Assembly (NCBI RefSeq): GCF_022763305.1
Contig: NZ_JALEGT010000010.1
Coordinates: 1 to 64,000 of the forward strand
Direction: 5' to 3'
Length of the DNA stretch: 64,000 bases
Origin: Marivita sp.
GTDB taxonomy: Bacteria > Pseudomonadota > Alphaproteobacteria > Rhodobacterales > Rhodobacteraceae
Under the pieces are notes generated by a model. It saw nothing but the letters and a program-made list of their open reading frames with translations, had not been told where the DNA came from and ran no database searches. A program made the position numbers and the translations under genes. Position 1 is the stretch's first letter; each line of letters starts with the position of its first letter. Of this stretch, positions 8,313-17,721 are shown in pieces.

Positions 8313-11081
8313 ATGACTGACACGATCCGCTTTACTCTGGATGGCAAAGAGGTCGAGGCCCGCAAGGGTGAGACCATCTGGGAGGTGGCCAATGGCCGGG
8401 GCCTCGTGATCCCGCATCTGTGTCACAAACCGGCACCCGGCTATCGGCCCGATGGCAACTGCCGTGCCTGTATGGTCGAGGTCGAGGGCGAGCGCACTCT
8501 GGTGGCGTCCTGCATCCGCGAACCCGTCGAAGGGATGGTGGTCACGACCGACTCCCACCGTGCCACGTCGGCGCGCAAGATGGTGGTCGAGATGCTGTTG
8601 GCGGACCAGCCGGAACGCGACGCGGCGCATGACAAGTCTTCGCATCTCTGGGATATGGCCGAATTGAACGGCGTGACGGAAAGCCGTCTTCCGACGCTTG
8701 AGGCCGAACGCATTCCGCTGCTCGACGACAGCCATGTCGCGATGCGTGTAAACCTCGATGCCTGCATCCAGTGCGGTCTCTGCGTGCGGGCCTGCCGTGA
8801 AGTGCAGGTGAACGACGTGATCGGCATGGCCGGGCGCGGGCATGATGCCTATCCGGTGTTCGACTTCGACGATCCGATGGGGGCGTCGACCTGTGTCGCA
8901 TGCGGCGAATGTGTGCAGGCCTGCCCGACGGGCGCGCTGATGCCCGCGACCGTGCTTGATGACGCACAGGTCGGTGACAGCAAGGATTACGACAAGGAAG
9001 TCGAAAGCGTCTGCCCGTTCTGCGGTGTCGGCTGTCAGATCTCGCTCAAGGTCAAGGACAACAAGGTGGTCTATGTCGAGGGGATCAATGGGCCTGCGAA
9101 CGAGGGGCGTTTGTGCGTCAAGGGGCGCTTCGGCTTTGATTATATCCACCACGACCACCGACTGACCAAGCCGCTGATCCGGCGTGCCGATGCGCCCGCG
9201 AAGGGGCTGAATGTCGATCCGAACAACTGGCAGGAAGTCTTCCGCGAGGCGACATGGGATGAGGCGCTGGACTTTGCTGCCAAGGGGCTGAAGGGCCGGG
9301 GGCGCGAGGTTGCGGGATTTGGGTCCGCCAAGTGTACGAACGAAGAGGCGTATCTTTTCCAGAAGTTCATCCGCCAGGGTTTTGGCCACAACAACGTCGA
9401 TCACTGCACACGCCTCTGCCATGCCTCTTCGGTGGCGGCGCTGTTGGAGAACGTGGGATCGGGCGCTGTGACGGCGACGTTCAACGAGATTGAAAACGCC
9501 GATGTGGCCATCGTGATCGGTGCCAACCCGATCGAGAACCATCCGGTGGCGGCGACCTATTTCAAGCAGTTCACCAAGCGCGGCGGCAAGCTGATCGTGA
9601 TGGATCCGCGCGGTCAGGCACTCAAGCGGTTTGCCACGCATATGTTGCAATTCCGGCCGGGTGCCGATGTGTCGATGCTCAACGCGATCATGCATGTGAT
9701 CGTCGAGGAGGAGCTCTACGACCGCCAGTATATCGAGGCCTATACCGAGAACTGGGAGGCCGAGAAGGCGCATCTCGCGGATTTCGCACCGGAAAAGATG
9801 GCCGAGATCTGCGGCATCGACGCCGAAACGTTGCGCGCTGTTGCCCGTGACTTTGCCGGTGGCAAGGCGGGGATGATCTTCTGGGGGATGGGCGTCAGCC
9901 AGCATATCCATGGCACCGACAATTCGCGCTGCCTGATCTCTCTGGCGCTGATGACCGGCCATGTGGGCCGCCCCGGTGCCGGGCTGCACCCGCTGCGGGG
10001 TCAGAACAACGTGCAGGGCGCGTCCGATGCGGGACTGATCCCGATGTTCTTGCCGGATTATCAGTCGGTGATGGATGACGGGGTGCGGTCTGCCTTTACC
10101 GAGGTCTGGGGGTCTGAGGACTTTTCGAACCAGAAGGGCCTGACCGTGACCGAGATCATGGATGCGGTCCATGACGGGCACATCAAGGCGATGTATATCC
10201 TTGGTGAAAACCCGGCCATGTCGGATCCGGATGTTGAACATGCGCGCGATGCGTTGGCCAAGCTCGACCATCTGGTGGTGCAGGACATCTTCCTGACCGA
10301 GACCGCCAACTATGCCGACGTGATCCTGCCCGCCGGGGCCTTTGCCGAAAAGTCGGGCACTGTGACCAACACCAACCGTCAGGTGCAGATGGGCCGTCCG
10401 GCCGTGACGCCCCCGGGTGAGGCCCGAGAGGATTGGGCGATCACGACAGACCTGGCGCGGCGCTGTGGCATGGACTGGCCGTACGAAAGCCCGGCAGATG
10501 TGTTTGCCGAGATGAAGCTGAACATGCGGTCGCTGGACAACATCACCTGGGACCGTCTGGCGCGGGAAAACGCGGTGACGTACCCGTCTCTGTCGCCCGA
10601 AGACCCCGGCCAGCCGATCGTGTTCGGCGATGGTTTCCCCCGTCCGCAGGGCCGCGCGCGGTTCACGCCTGCGTCGGTGATCGCGCCGGACGATGTGCCG
10701 GACAAGGATTACCCGATGATCCTGACCACGGGACGGCAGCTCGAACACTGGCATACCGGGTCGATGACCCGGCGGTCTGCGGTGCTGGACGCTGTAGAGC
10801 CCGAAGCGAACTGTTCGCTGCATCCCAGCACGCTGCGCAAGCTGGGAGTTGAGCCGGGCGGCCATGTGCGCCTGACCACCAAGCGCGGATCGGTCACGGT
10901 GATGGCGCGGGCGGACCGGGCGGTTGCCCCGGACATGGTGTTCCTGCCCTTCGCCTATGTCGAAGCGGCGGCGAACATCCTGACCAACCCGGCGCTGGAC
11001 CCCTACGGCAAGATCCCCGAGTTCAAGTTCTCGGCGGTGCGGGTCGAAGCGGCGGATACAGGCGCGGTGGCGGCGGAGTAG
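8313..11081 (+). CDS. fdhA: formate dehydrogenase alpha subunit (molybdopterin, Fe-S)
   Basis: The 922-residue cytoplasmic enzyme oxidises formate to CO2. It starts with a [2Fe-2S] ferredoxin domain (Cys37, Cys50, Cys53, Cys67), then two [4Fe-4S] motifs (CIQCGLCVRACRE and CVACGECVQACPTGA), then the Mo-proximal cluster motif CPFCGVGC and the MGD-binding domains. The active-site ligand is Cys369 in HCTRLCHASS, so the enzyme is not a selenoprotein. The stretch that in FdsA/NuoG relatives carries the His-Cys cluster (around ERDAAHDKSSHLWDMAE) has no cysteines. No beta, gamma or fdhD genes are adjacent. AGGGAG precedes the ATG at 8313. Confidence 0.93.
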   Translation: MTDTIRFTLDGKEVEARKGETIWEVANGRGLVIPHLCHKPAPGYRPDGNCRACMVEVEGERTLVASCIREPVEGMVVTTDSHRATSARKMVVEMLLADQPERDAAHDKSSHLWDMAELNGVTESRLPTLEAERIPLLDDSHVAMRVNLDACIQCGLCVRACREVQVNDVIGMAGRGHDAYPVFDFDDPMGASTCVACGECVQACPTGALMPATVLDDAQVGDSKDYDKEVESVCPFCGVGCQISLKVKDNKVVYVEGINGPANEGRLCVKGRFGFDYIHHDHRLTKPLIRRADAPAKGLNVDPNNWQEVFREATWDEALDFAAKGLKGRGREVAGFGSAKCTNEEAYLFQKFIRQGFGHNNVDHCTRLCHASSVAALLENVGSGAVTATFNEIENADVAIVIGANPIENHPVAATYFKQFTKRGGKLIVMDPRGQALKRFATHMLQFRPGADVSMLNAIMHVIVEEELYDRQYIEAYTENWEAEKAHLADFAPEKMAEICGIDAETLRAVARDFAGGKAGMIFWGMGVSQHIHGTDNSRCLISLALMTGHVGRPGAGLHPLRGQNNVQGASDAGLIPMFLPDYQSVMDDGVRSAFTEVWGSEDFSNQKGLTVTEIMDAVHDGHIKAMYILGENPAMSDPDVEHARDALAKLDHLVVQDIFLTETANYADVILPAGAFAEKSGTVTNTNRQVQMGRPAVTPPGEAREDWAITTDLARRCGMDWPYESPADVFAEMKLNMRSLDNITWDRLARENAVTYPSLSPEDPGQPIVFGDGFPRPQGRARFTPASVIAPDDVPDKDYPMILTTGRQLEHWHTGSMTRRSAVLDAVEPEANCSLHPSTLRKLGVEPGGHVRLTTKRGSVTVMARADRAVAPDMVFLPFAYVEAAANILTNPALDPYGKIPEFKFSAVRVEAADTGAVAAE

Positions 11082-11139
11082 ACTGGAACTGCACAGCGTG
11101 TCTGGCCGTTTTCCCGATGAACCATTCGGGAGACAGGCC

Positions 11140-11490
11140 ATGACACGACTGATGACACTTGCCACAATCCTTCTTGCTGGTCCCGCGCTGGCGCAGGATG
11201 CCGAGGACGGCGATGCCGGCCCGGTCCAGACGCGCGACGCGACCTATCTGCAATCCGTGGAGGACATGGACGTCTATACCGCCAGCGACGAAAAGATCGG
11301 TGAGGTCGAAGAGATCCTGATCGATGGGGATGGCGTGCCGGCGGGGTTTCTTCTCGAGATCGGCGGTTTCCTTGATCTTGGGGATTCCGATGTGAGCGTA
11401 CCGCTTGGGGCGCTGACGTGGAACGGCGCGCATTACGTCAGCAAGATGACCGTCGACCAGCTCGAGGCGCTGCAACCGTTTGATGAATGA
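11140..11490 (+). CDS. periplasmic PRC-barrel domain protein
   Basis: The 116-residue protein has a Sec signal peptide (MTRLMTLATILLAGPALAQ). A single PRC-barrel follows (LQSVEDMDVYTASDEKIGEV, then ILIDGDGVPAGFLLEIGGFL and VSVPLGALTW), a small beta-barrel fold used for binding proteins or surfaces. GGGAGA lies 6 nt before the ATG at 11140. It follows fdhA by 58 bp on the same strand and may be co-transcribed, but no functional link to formate metabolism is known to me. Confidence 0.8.
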   Translation: MTRLMTLATILLAGPALAQDAEDGDAGPVQTRDATYLQSVEDMDVYTASDEKIGEVEEILIDGDGVPAGFLLEIGGFLDLGDSDVSVPLGALTWNGAHYVSKMTVDQLEALQPFDE

Positions 11491-11657
11491 CTCGCGGACG
11501 GGACTGGCGCGGGCCGTGGGACGGCGCGGATCTTTTCCACGGCTGCGGGGTTGCACCTCGTGGCCGATCTGCGTTTGGTGAGATACGCGTCTGACCCGGC
11601 TGACGCCTGCGCACCGGTCGGATGTGCGTCTTTGGTCAGAAAAGAAGGGATAGCCAC

Positions 11658-12857
11658 ATGCTTTCTGTCAACCCGGAGCGTTTCCTCAGCGATCTGAACA
11701 CCCTGCGCAGTTTCGGAGCGGCGGGGGTCGGCAAGGGTGTGGTGCGGCCGGCCTATTCCGACGCGGATATCGCGGCGCGCGAATGGCTGGCAGGTCGCAT
11801 GCGCGAGGCTGGTCTGGACGTGCATGTCGATCCTGTTGGGTCGGTTTTCGGTCTGGCCGAAGGAACATCGCTCCTGATGGGGTCGCACTCCGACAGCCAG
11901 CCCGAGAGCGGTTGGCTGGATGGCGCGCTTGGCGTGATTGCGGCGCTTGAAGTGGCGCGGGCCTCGGCTGAAGCGGGTGGGCCGCCGGTCTCGGTCGTGT
12001 CGTTCGAGGATGAAGAAGGCCGGTTCGGCGTGACAACGGGATCGGCCGTCTGGTCGGGGACGTTGAGTTTGGACAAGGCAGACGGTCTGACCGACCGCGA
12101 TGGCGTGACATTCGCCGAAGCCCGGGCACGCATGCCGGGACGGTCGGAGGATTTCGTCGATCCCGCGCGCTTTTCCGGGTTTCTGGAAATGCATATCGAA
12201 CAAGGGCCGGTTCTGGACCGTGAGGGCGAGGCCATTGGTGTGGTCGATGCCATCGTCGGGATTCGCGACATGAAGATCACGATGGTGGGCGAACAGAATC
12301 ACGCGGGCACGACTCCGATGCAGGGACGCCGCGACGCGTTTCAGGCGCTATCTCGATTCAACAGCATGCTGGACGAGCGATTTGCCAATGTGGTCACTCC
12401 GCATACGGTCTGGACGATCGGGCATGTGGCCTTGCATCCCAACGCCTCGTCCATTGTTCCCGGGAAGGTCACGTTCTCGATGCAGTGGCGCGATGGGGAT
12501 GCGGATCGCCTTGGTCGGATGGAGACGATCATCCGCGAGACCGCCGAAGAGGTGGCCCAAACGCGCGGTTTCGAACTGAGCTATGGCCCGATGCTGGGGC
12601 TGGACCCGGTCGACATGGACAAGCGGCTCAGGGGTGCCCTCGACCACGCGGCCGAGGCCGAAGTGCCGGGGCGTTGGCGCACGATGCCGTCCGGCGCGTT
12701 GCACGATGCCACAAACGTGTCGCGCCTGATGCCTGTGGCCATGCTCTTTGTGCCGTCTATCGGCGGGATCAGCCATGCCTTCGGGGAAGACACGGCCGAA
12801 GCCGATCTGGTGACGGGACTGAAGGTTCTGGCGGGGGCGGTCGGCCAGTTGGGCTGA
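11658..12857 (+). CDS. Zn-dependent M20-family amidohydrolase (hydantoinase/carbamoylase type)
   Basis: The 399-residue enzyme belongs to the N-carbamoyl-L-amino-acid hydrolase / allantoate amidohydrolase family, which hydrolyses carbamoyl or ureido amide bonds with a binuclear metal centre. Visible metal-site motifs are [29 protein letters not shown] and [10 protein letters not shown]; the dimerisation lid is in the middle ([18 protein letters not shown]). AAGAAGGGA precedes the ATG at 11658. The exact substrate (carbamoyl amino acid, allantoate or ureidoglycolate) cannot be decided, and no purine or hydantoin genes are adjacent. Confidence 0.85.
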   Translation: MLSVNPERFLSDLNTLRSFGAAGVGKGVVRPAYSDADIAAREWLAGRMREAGLDVHVDPVGSVFGLAEGTSLLMGSHSDSQPESGWLDGALGVIAALEVARASAEAGGPPVSVVSFEDEEGRFGVTTGSAVWSGTLSLDKADGLTDRDGVTFAEARARMPGRSEDFVDPARFSGFLEMHIEQGPVLDREGEAIGVVDAIVGIRDMKITMVGEQNHAGTTPMQGRRDAFQALSRFNSMLDERFANVVTPHTVWTIGHVALHPNASSIVPGKVTFSMQWRDGDADRLGRMETIIRETAEEVAQTRGFELSYGPMLGLDPVDMDKRLRGALDHAAEAEVPGRWRTMPSGALHDATNVSRLMPVAMLFVPSIGGISHAFGEDTAEADLVTGLKVLAGAVGQLG

Positions 12858-12866
12858 CCTTTCGCG

Positions 12867-14111
12867 TCAGTTGGGATCGATGGCCGATTGCATATGGCTT
12901 GCCGTCTCGAAGATCTGTTCGAAGTGGTCGTGGATAATCCGATGGCTTTCGTCGATATTGGCGATCAGACTGTCGAGCCCACGGGCCCGTTCCCCAAGGC
13001 GCTGTGTTTCCACGCGGAGCGAGATCCGAACCGCCGAAAGCCCAAGCAGCACCTGCCGCAGCGTATCCATCCGATTCAGAACTTGCCGACATTCGTCCAC
13101 CACGATTTCCACGGCGTCATTGGATTTCTTGACATAAGACCCGAGCAGATCGCGGAGCAGCTCGGTTTCCCGCGCGCGTTCAGTTTCTGACGAGGAGCCC
13201 CGACCCGTTGAAAACGCCTGTACGACCTCGGTCATGATACCCGAGGCGCAAAGCAGGAACTGGCTGTCTTTCGACTGTTTGAAATTTGAGTCCACCGCGT
13301 CCGACATGATTGAATTCAACCGGTCCATGCCGGACATGATGTCCTGCAGGATCAGATCGTAATTGTTGGCGATCGCGTCGATGGCGGCGCGATCACGGCC
13401 CAGTTTGGTGGCCTGAAGCTTCATGTTGAGCGTATAGATCGTCGCCTGATGCAATTCCTGTGTGACCGATGCGATCCTGTCCGCGATGACGTGCTGCGCG
13501 TCGGACACGTTGATGGCACTTGTGAGCGCGGCCAAGGGCGGGCGCGGCATCTGTTTTTCGCGGGCGCGAAACTCGGTGACAAGCGCGTGTGCCTGAAAAT
13601 CGGTGTAATCGGCAAAGCCCTTGGCCCGGATCGCATCAAGCAGCACCGAGGCGCTTTCCTCGGGTGACAGGCTGTCGTCACGTTCCTGCTGCAGCAGGGT
13701 TCGGTAGAGATCCGACACGACGGCCAGCGTCGGGCTTGTCGGCTTGAGGCGCACTGACAGGTATCCGCCCTGCACCGGCGCGATGATGGCGTAGACCCAA
13801 TAGTATTTGCCGGATTTCGCCCGGTTCTTGACGTAGCCGCTGATGGGCTTGCCCGCCTTGAGCGTGTCCCAGATCAGCCAGAACAAGCCTTTTGGCATAT
13901 CGGGATGGCGGATGATCTTGTGCGGCGCGCCGCGCAAGTCTTTTTCGGAATATTCCGCGATACGGACAAAGACATCATTGAATGACTGGATCACCCCGCG
14001 ATCATCTGTACGTGAAAAGAACAGCTCGTCGATCTGGAAGGGACTTTCCAGATCACTGGCGGTGCTCTTCGCGGCCGGTTGATCGGGTTTGGTTTCGGTT
14101 TGCACGGCCAT
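12867..14111 (-). CDS. soluble PAS-domain protein with a long helical C-terminal half
   Basis: This 414-residue cytoplasmic protein has an Aer-like PAS domain at about residues 25-130 (FFSRTDDRGVIQSFNDVFVR, HPDMPKGLFWLIWDTLKAGK, GYVKNRAKSGKYYWVYAI), the type used by redox/oxygen receptors. The rest is predicted helical and heptad-like, but I see neither the conserved methyl-accepting hairpin tip nor a GGDEF, HisKA or HATPase motif. It ends 10 bp from the convergent M20 gene. It may be a divergent energy-taxis or sensory adaptor; its output is unknown. Confidence 0.75.
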   Translation of the reverse strand: MAVQTETKPDQPAAKSTASDLESPFQIDELFFSRTDDRGVIQSFNDVFVRIAEYSEKDLRGAPHKIIRHPDMPKGLFWLIWDTLKAGKPISGYVKNRAKSGKYYWVYAIIAPVQGGYLSVRLKPTSPTLAVVSDLYRTLLQQERDDSLSPEESASVLLDAIRAKGFADYTDFQAHALVTEFRAREKQMPRPPLAALTSAINVSDAQHVIADRIASVTQELHQATIYTLNMKLQATKLGRDRAAIDAIANNYDLILQDIMSGMDRLNSIMSDAVDSNFKQSKDSQFLLCASGIMTEVVQAFSTGRGSSSETERARETELLRDLLGSYVKKSNDAVEIVVDECRQVLNRMDTLRQVLLGLSAVRISLRVETQRLGERARGLDSLIANIDESHRIIHDHFEQIFETASHMQSAIDPN

Positions 14112-14304
14112 TGATCACATCGCTTTTCGTTTTGGGGGGTGCGGCTTGGTTCGTGTCTGACTTGCAAGCCAGATGCCAACCCGAACGGCGCGCTGGTCTT
14201 TCGGCCCTGCGGGCCGTTCCGGGCGCTATCGCGATGGGGAACGCGCCGTGCGACAGGGGCGGACATCCGTGTTAGTCTGCTGAAACAGCAGCCAGGGATT
14301 TGAC

Positions 14305-14466
14305 ATGGATTTCACGGCGATGGCGTTTTACGCGTTGGTCTGCGGCGGGTTGGGGGCCGTTGTGCCCCGGTTCGACCGGTTCTGGATTCGCTTTGGCGTG
14401 GCAGCGCTGGTCGGCATTGCGGCGGCGGCCGTCTTGCCACTCCTGCGTGGCGTTCTGGGGATTTAG
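14305..14466 (+). CDS. small membrane protein, 53 residues
   Basis: A short ORF (starting MDFTAMAFYALVCGGLGAVV) encodes two hydrophobic segments separated by PRFDRFWIRFG, consistent with a two-helix inner-membrane hairpin. AGGGA lies 7 nt before the ATG. Its TAG stop overlaps the TAA stop of the convergent GNAT gene by two bases (TTAG on the plus strand). I do not recognise a family; a real gene is likely but not certain. Confidence 0.6.
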   Translation: MDFTAMAFYALVCGGLGAVVPRFDRFWIRFGVAALVGIAAAAVLPLLRGVLGI

Positions 14467-14936
14467 CCGCCGACGGATTTCCGGAACGTGATCGAGGTTG
14501 GGCGGTCATATCCCGGATGTGCCGTGCGCCCGGTTTCGTGAAACCCCATCGCAGCAAAGGTCGCGTGGTTGTCGGTCAGTTCGATCCGGGTTTGCAGTTC
14601 GATGCAGGACAGGCCGAGCGTTCTTGCGCGGATTTCGGCAGTCCGGATCAGCATGCGTGCCAAGCCGCGCCCGCGTGCATCGGAGGCGACGGCCAGCTTG
14701 CCAAGATAGAGCGCGTCGGATTTCGGTGAGAGAAACATGCAGGCCTGCACAGGGCTGCCGATGGTCCAGACCTCGCCCGTTCCTGCCTGCTCGGCCACGG
14801 ACTCGGGCGACAGGCGATGCATCGAGGAGGGCGGATCGATGCGCCCCTCCATGAAGGCAAAAGCGGTGCGGATGAGCGACAAGACCTCGGCCAGCGCAGG
14901 GTCGTCGGGACCGAGCCGACGCGGTGTCAGCTCCAT
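14463..14936 (-). CDS. GNAT-family N-acetyltransferase
   Basis: The 157-residue protein carries the GNAT acetyl-CoA-binding motif A (LGKLAVASDARGRGLARMLI, with the R/Q-x-x-G-x-G/A loop) followed by the motif B region (ELTDNHATFAAMGFHETG). It probably acetylates a small molecule or protein N-terminus; the substrate is unknown. Its start overlaps the stop of the response-regulator gene by 10 bp, so it is the last gene of the kinase/regulator operon. Confidence 0.85.
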   Translation of the reverse strand: MELTPRRLGPDDPALAEVLSLIRTAFAFMEGRIDPPSSMHRLSPESVAEQAGTGEVWTIGSPVQACMFLSPKSDALYLGKLAVASDARGRGLARMLIRTAEIRARTLGLSCIELQTRIELTDNHATFAAMGFHETGRTAHPGYDRPTSITFRKSVGG

Positions 14937-15628
14937 GTCACATCGCCCAGGAAGATATAGCCCGCCCCATAGATGGTCTTGATCAGGCGGGGATTCTTGG
15001 GGTCCTCGCGCAGCTTGGTGCGCAGACGTGAGATGCGGACATCCATGGCCCGGTCGAAACTGTCGCCCGCAGCGCCTCCCAGGGTGTCCTGCATGTATTC
15101 GCGGGTGATGAGGCGGTTCGGGCTTTCGAGAAACAGCCGCAGAACCTCGCCCTCGGCATGGGAAAACGGCGTTTCCGTGCCGCTGTCATCCTCGAGGGTG
15201 TAGCGGTCGAAATGCGCGGTCCAGCCGTTGAAGCGGGCGGTCTGGCCCGTCGGCGCCGGGGTCGCGCGGGTGCGCAGACGGGCACGCACGCGGGCGACCA
15301 CCTCGGCCGGATCAAAGGGTTTGATGATGTAGTCATCAGCGCCCAGTTCCAACCCGGTGATCTTGTCCTGCACCTGCGCGCGGCCCGAGATGATGATCAC
15401 TGTCGCGCCCTGTTCCAGAGCCAGACGGTGCACAAGGCTCAGCCCGTCACGGTCGGGCAGGCCCAGATCGACGAGGCAGACATCGGGGGTTGTCCTGCGC
15501 AGCGCCAGTTCGAATTCGGCGGCCCGTCCAAAGCTTTGCGTGTCATAGCCTGCGTCTTCAAGCGCTTCGGACAGCATGGTGCGGATCGCAGGTTCGTCGT
15601 CGAGGATAGTGATCAGGGGTTTGGTCAT
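14927..15628 (-). CDS. OmpR-family response regulator
   Basis: The 233-residue protein has a receiver domain with the acidic pair Asp10-Asp11, phospho-acceptor Asp54 (CLVDLGLPDRDG) and the conserved Lys in DDYIIKPFD. A winged-helix DNA-binding domain of the OmpR/PhoB type follows (SPNRLITREYMQDTLGG, DVRISRLRTKLREDP, TIYGAGYIF). It overlaps the kinase gene by 4 bp (ATGA), so it is very likely the cognate regulator. The target genes are unknown. Confidence 0.93.
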   Translation of the reverse strand: MTKPLITILDDEPAIRTMLSEALEDAGYDTQSFGRAAEFELALRRTTPDVCLVDLGLPDRDGLSLVHRLALEQGATVIIISGRAQVQDKITGLELGADDYIIKPFDPAEVVARVRARLRTRATPAPTGQTARFNGWTAHFDRYTLEDDSGTETPFSHAEGEVLRLFLESPNRLITREYMQDTLGGAAGDSFDRAMDVRISRLRTKLREDPKNPRLIKTIYGAGYIFLGDVTWS

Positions 15629-17511
15629 GTCGGGAGGGCCTCGAGACCCAGAAACGCGGCCAGGTCGGATTTGGTGAAGGGTTTGGGCAGGACCGCCGTT
15701 TTGGACGCGGCGTCGAGATGGCGCGGGTCCGAGGCAGGCAGCGAGGTCATCAGGTAGACGGGTTTGCGGGCCAGCGCGCTTACCAGTTCGGTACCGAGCG
15801 CCGCCCCTTCGAGCGATATGTCCGACAGCACGAAAGCGATGTCGGGCACACCTTGTGCCAGGGCCAGCGCTTCGTCGACCGAGGTGGCTTCGATCACGCT
15901 GTGACCAAAGCTGGTCAGCATGTCGCGGATCGTCGTGCGCAGATCGGGGCTGTCCTCGACCAGCAGGACAAGCTCGTTGCCCAGATGTTTCGCGGCATGG
16001 CGCAGAGGCAGGCGCAGGGTCACGCGGGCCCCTGTTGCGGAATTGCCGACCTGCAGCTGGCCGCCCGCCAGTTTGGCCATGTCATAGACCATCGACAGTC
16101 CAAGCCCCGACCCACCTTCGCCCTTCGTGGTAAAGAAAGGATCGAGCGCATGTTTGAGCGCGTCTTCGGAAAAGCCCGGTCCCGTGTCCTCGACGGTGAA
16201 GTCGATCCAGGTATCCCGCACCTCGCTTACGGTCAGGCGAATCGTGCCGTCGGCCCCGCAGGCATCACGGGCATTCAGAATCAGGTTGAGCAGGCTGTCC
16301 TGCAACTGTCCCGGATCAAGCAGGACACGCCGGGAAATGTCGGTCGCGATTTCGAGCGCAATGGCATCCCGCAGCGACGGGGCGGCCAGCGTGTTCAGGT
16401 CTGTCAGAAAATTGCTCACGTCGAGCGGTTCGGGCCGCCAGGCCCGGTGCGCGGTGATGTCGGCGATGCGGTTGAGCAGATCACCGCCCCGGCGTGCTGC
16501 CTGAAGCGTGGCGGTGATCAGCGGCTCTGCTTCGGAGGGCAGGTCCATGCGGGCCAGTTTCGACTGCATGCCGAGGATGATCGTCAGCAGGTTCGAGAAA
16601 TCATGCGCAAGCCCCGAGGTCAGCTGCGCAGCCATTTCGCGGCGGCGGGTCTGCTGGAGCGCGGCGCGGGCCTGTGTTTCCTCGGTCACGTCCATCGACA
16701 GGATGTAGACGCCGTTTTCGGATTCGTCGGGGGTGAAGGCTACGCGGATGCGACGGGAGCTGTGGATGTCGGTGAATTCAAAGGTCGAGGGATCGCCCGC
16801 CAGCGCCATCTGCAGATGCGGCAGGACGCGGGCATAGGCGTCCTTGCCCAATGCTTCGGAAATATGCAGCCCGACGATCTTGGATGGCCGCCCCGGCATG
16901 ACATTGGACAGGCGCCGGTTGGAAAAGGTGTAGCGTCCGGCGCTGTCCACATGGGCGATATGGGCGGGCATCATTTCGGTGGTCAGGCGTGTGCGCGCTT
17001 CCATCTCGGTCAGTTCGCGCTGCGCTTCTTCCAGCGCTGACACGGTTGCCGCGAGTTTGCGGTTGGTCGCCGCCAGTTCCTCGGATCGGGCCAGCACCTC
17101 TTCGGACAAGAGCTCGGACCGGGTGCGCAGAAGCTGTTCCTGGGATTTGACTTCGGTGATGTCGGTATAGACCGTGACCCAGCCGCCCTGCGGCAGCGGT
17201 GCGCCTTCGACACTGATCGTGCGGCCATTGGCGCGGGTGCGCTCCATGTAATGCGGCTGAAAGGCGCTGGCCTGTTCGACGCGGGTGCGGATGAAGGTTT
17301 CGACATCGTCGATCTCTCCGTACTCGCCGCATTCGACCAGGTGGCGGATCGTCGTTTCGAAATCCGCACCGGGGCGGGTGAGGGCCTGCGGGAGATCGAA
17401 CATCTCGGCAAAGCGCGCGTTGCAGGCAGCCAGTTTGAGGTCGCTGTCATAGATCGACAGCGCCTGACCGATCAGGTTCAACCCGGCCTGAATGAGCGCG
17501 TCTGTCTGCAT
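15625..17511 (-). CDS. PAS-containing hybrid sensor histidine kinase
   Basis: The 628-residue protein has no evident transmembrane segment, so it probably senses a cytoplasmic signal. Order: N-terminal PAS (about 10-120), a coiled-coil linker, a second PAS (about 170-280), a HisKA-like dimerisation helix with His303 in LAHDFSNLLTIILG, HATPase_c (N box LILNARDAC, G boxes EDTGPGF and GGSGLGLSM), and a C-terminal receiver domain with probable Asp564 (VLSDISLEG). It is followed by the OmpR regulator and a GNAT gene, and is transcribed divergently from the acyl-CoA synthetase operon across 210 bp. Confidence 0.92.
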   Translation of the reverse strand: MQTDALIQAGLNLIGQALSIYDSDLKLAACNARFAEMFDLPQALTRPGADFETTIRHLVECGEYGEIDDVETFIRTRVEQASAFQPHYMERTRANGRTISVEGAPLPQGGWVTVYTDITEVKSQEQLLRTRSELLSEEVLARSEELAATNRKLAATVSALEEAQRELTEMEARTRLTTEMMPAHIAHVDSAGRYTFSNRRLSNVMPGRPSKIVGLHISEALGKDAYARVLPHLQMALAGDPSTFEFTDIHSSRRIRVAFTPDESENGVYILSMDVTEETQARAALQQTRRREMAAQLTSGLAHDFSNLLTIILGMQSKLARMDLPSEAEPLITATLQAARRGGDLLNRIADITAHRAWRPEPLDVSNFLTDLNTLAAPSLRDAIALEIATDISRRVLLDPGQLQDSLLNLILNARDACGADGTIRLTVSEVRDTWIDFTVEDTGPGFSEDALKHALDPFFTTKGEGGSGLGLSMVYDMAKLAGGQLQVGNSATGARVTLRLPLRHAAKHLGNELVLLVEDSPDLRTTIRDMLTSFGHSVIEATSVDEALALAQGVPDIAFVLSDISLEGAALGTELVSALARKPVYLMTSLPASDPRHLDAASKTAVLPKPFTKSDLAAFLGLEALPT

Positions 17512-17721
17512 GAAGCATGAGCCCGAACTTGATGTGCGTATGACTGGCTAGCACCGGATCGGCGCGGCGCAAAGACTGTCTGACCGCCTGTTACAATTCG
17601 TAAGGATTGAGAAAACTTCAGGAAAAAGTTGACCCTCAACCTGCCTTCTGTCCAATCTTGAGACAGAGTCGCGCAAAGCGAACGGTTCGGGGAATGCACC
17701 CGGGCAACGGGAGGAAAAGTT

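Noticed and set aside
8313-11081. Formate dehydrogenase considered as a selenoprotein
   Set aside because: The active-site codon is TGC (Cys369) and there is no in-frame TGA.
8223-11165. Very long minus-strand ORF (980 codons) opposite formate dehydrogenase
   Set aside because: Its composition is Arg/His-rich antisense noise; the plus strand carries a clear Fe-S/molybdopterin enzyme. High-GC codon bias produces such shadows.
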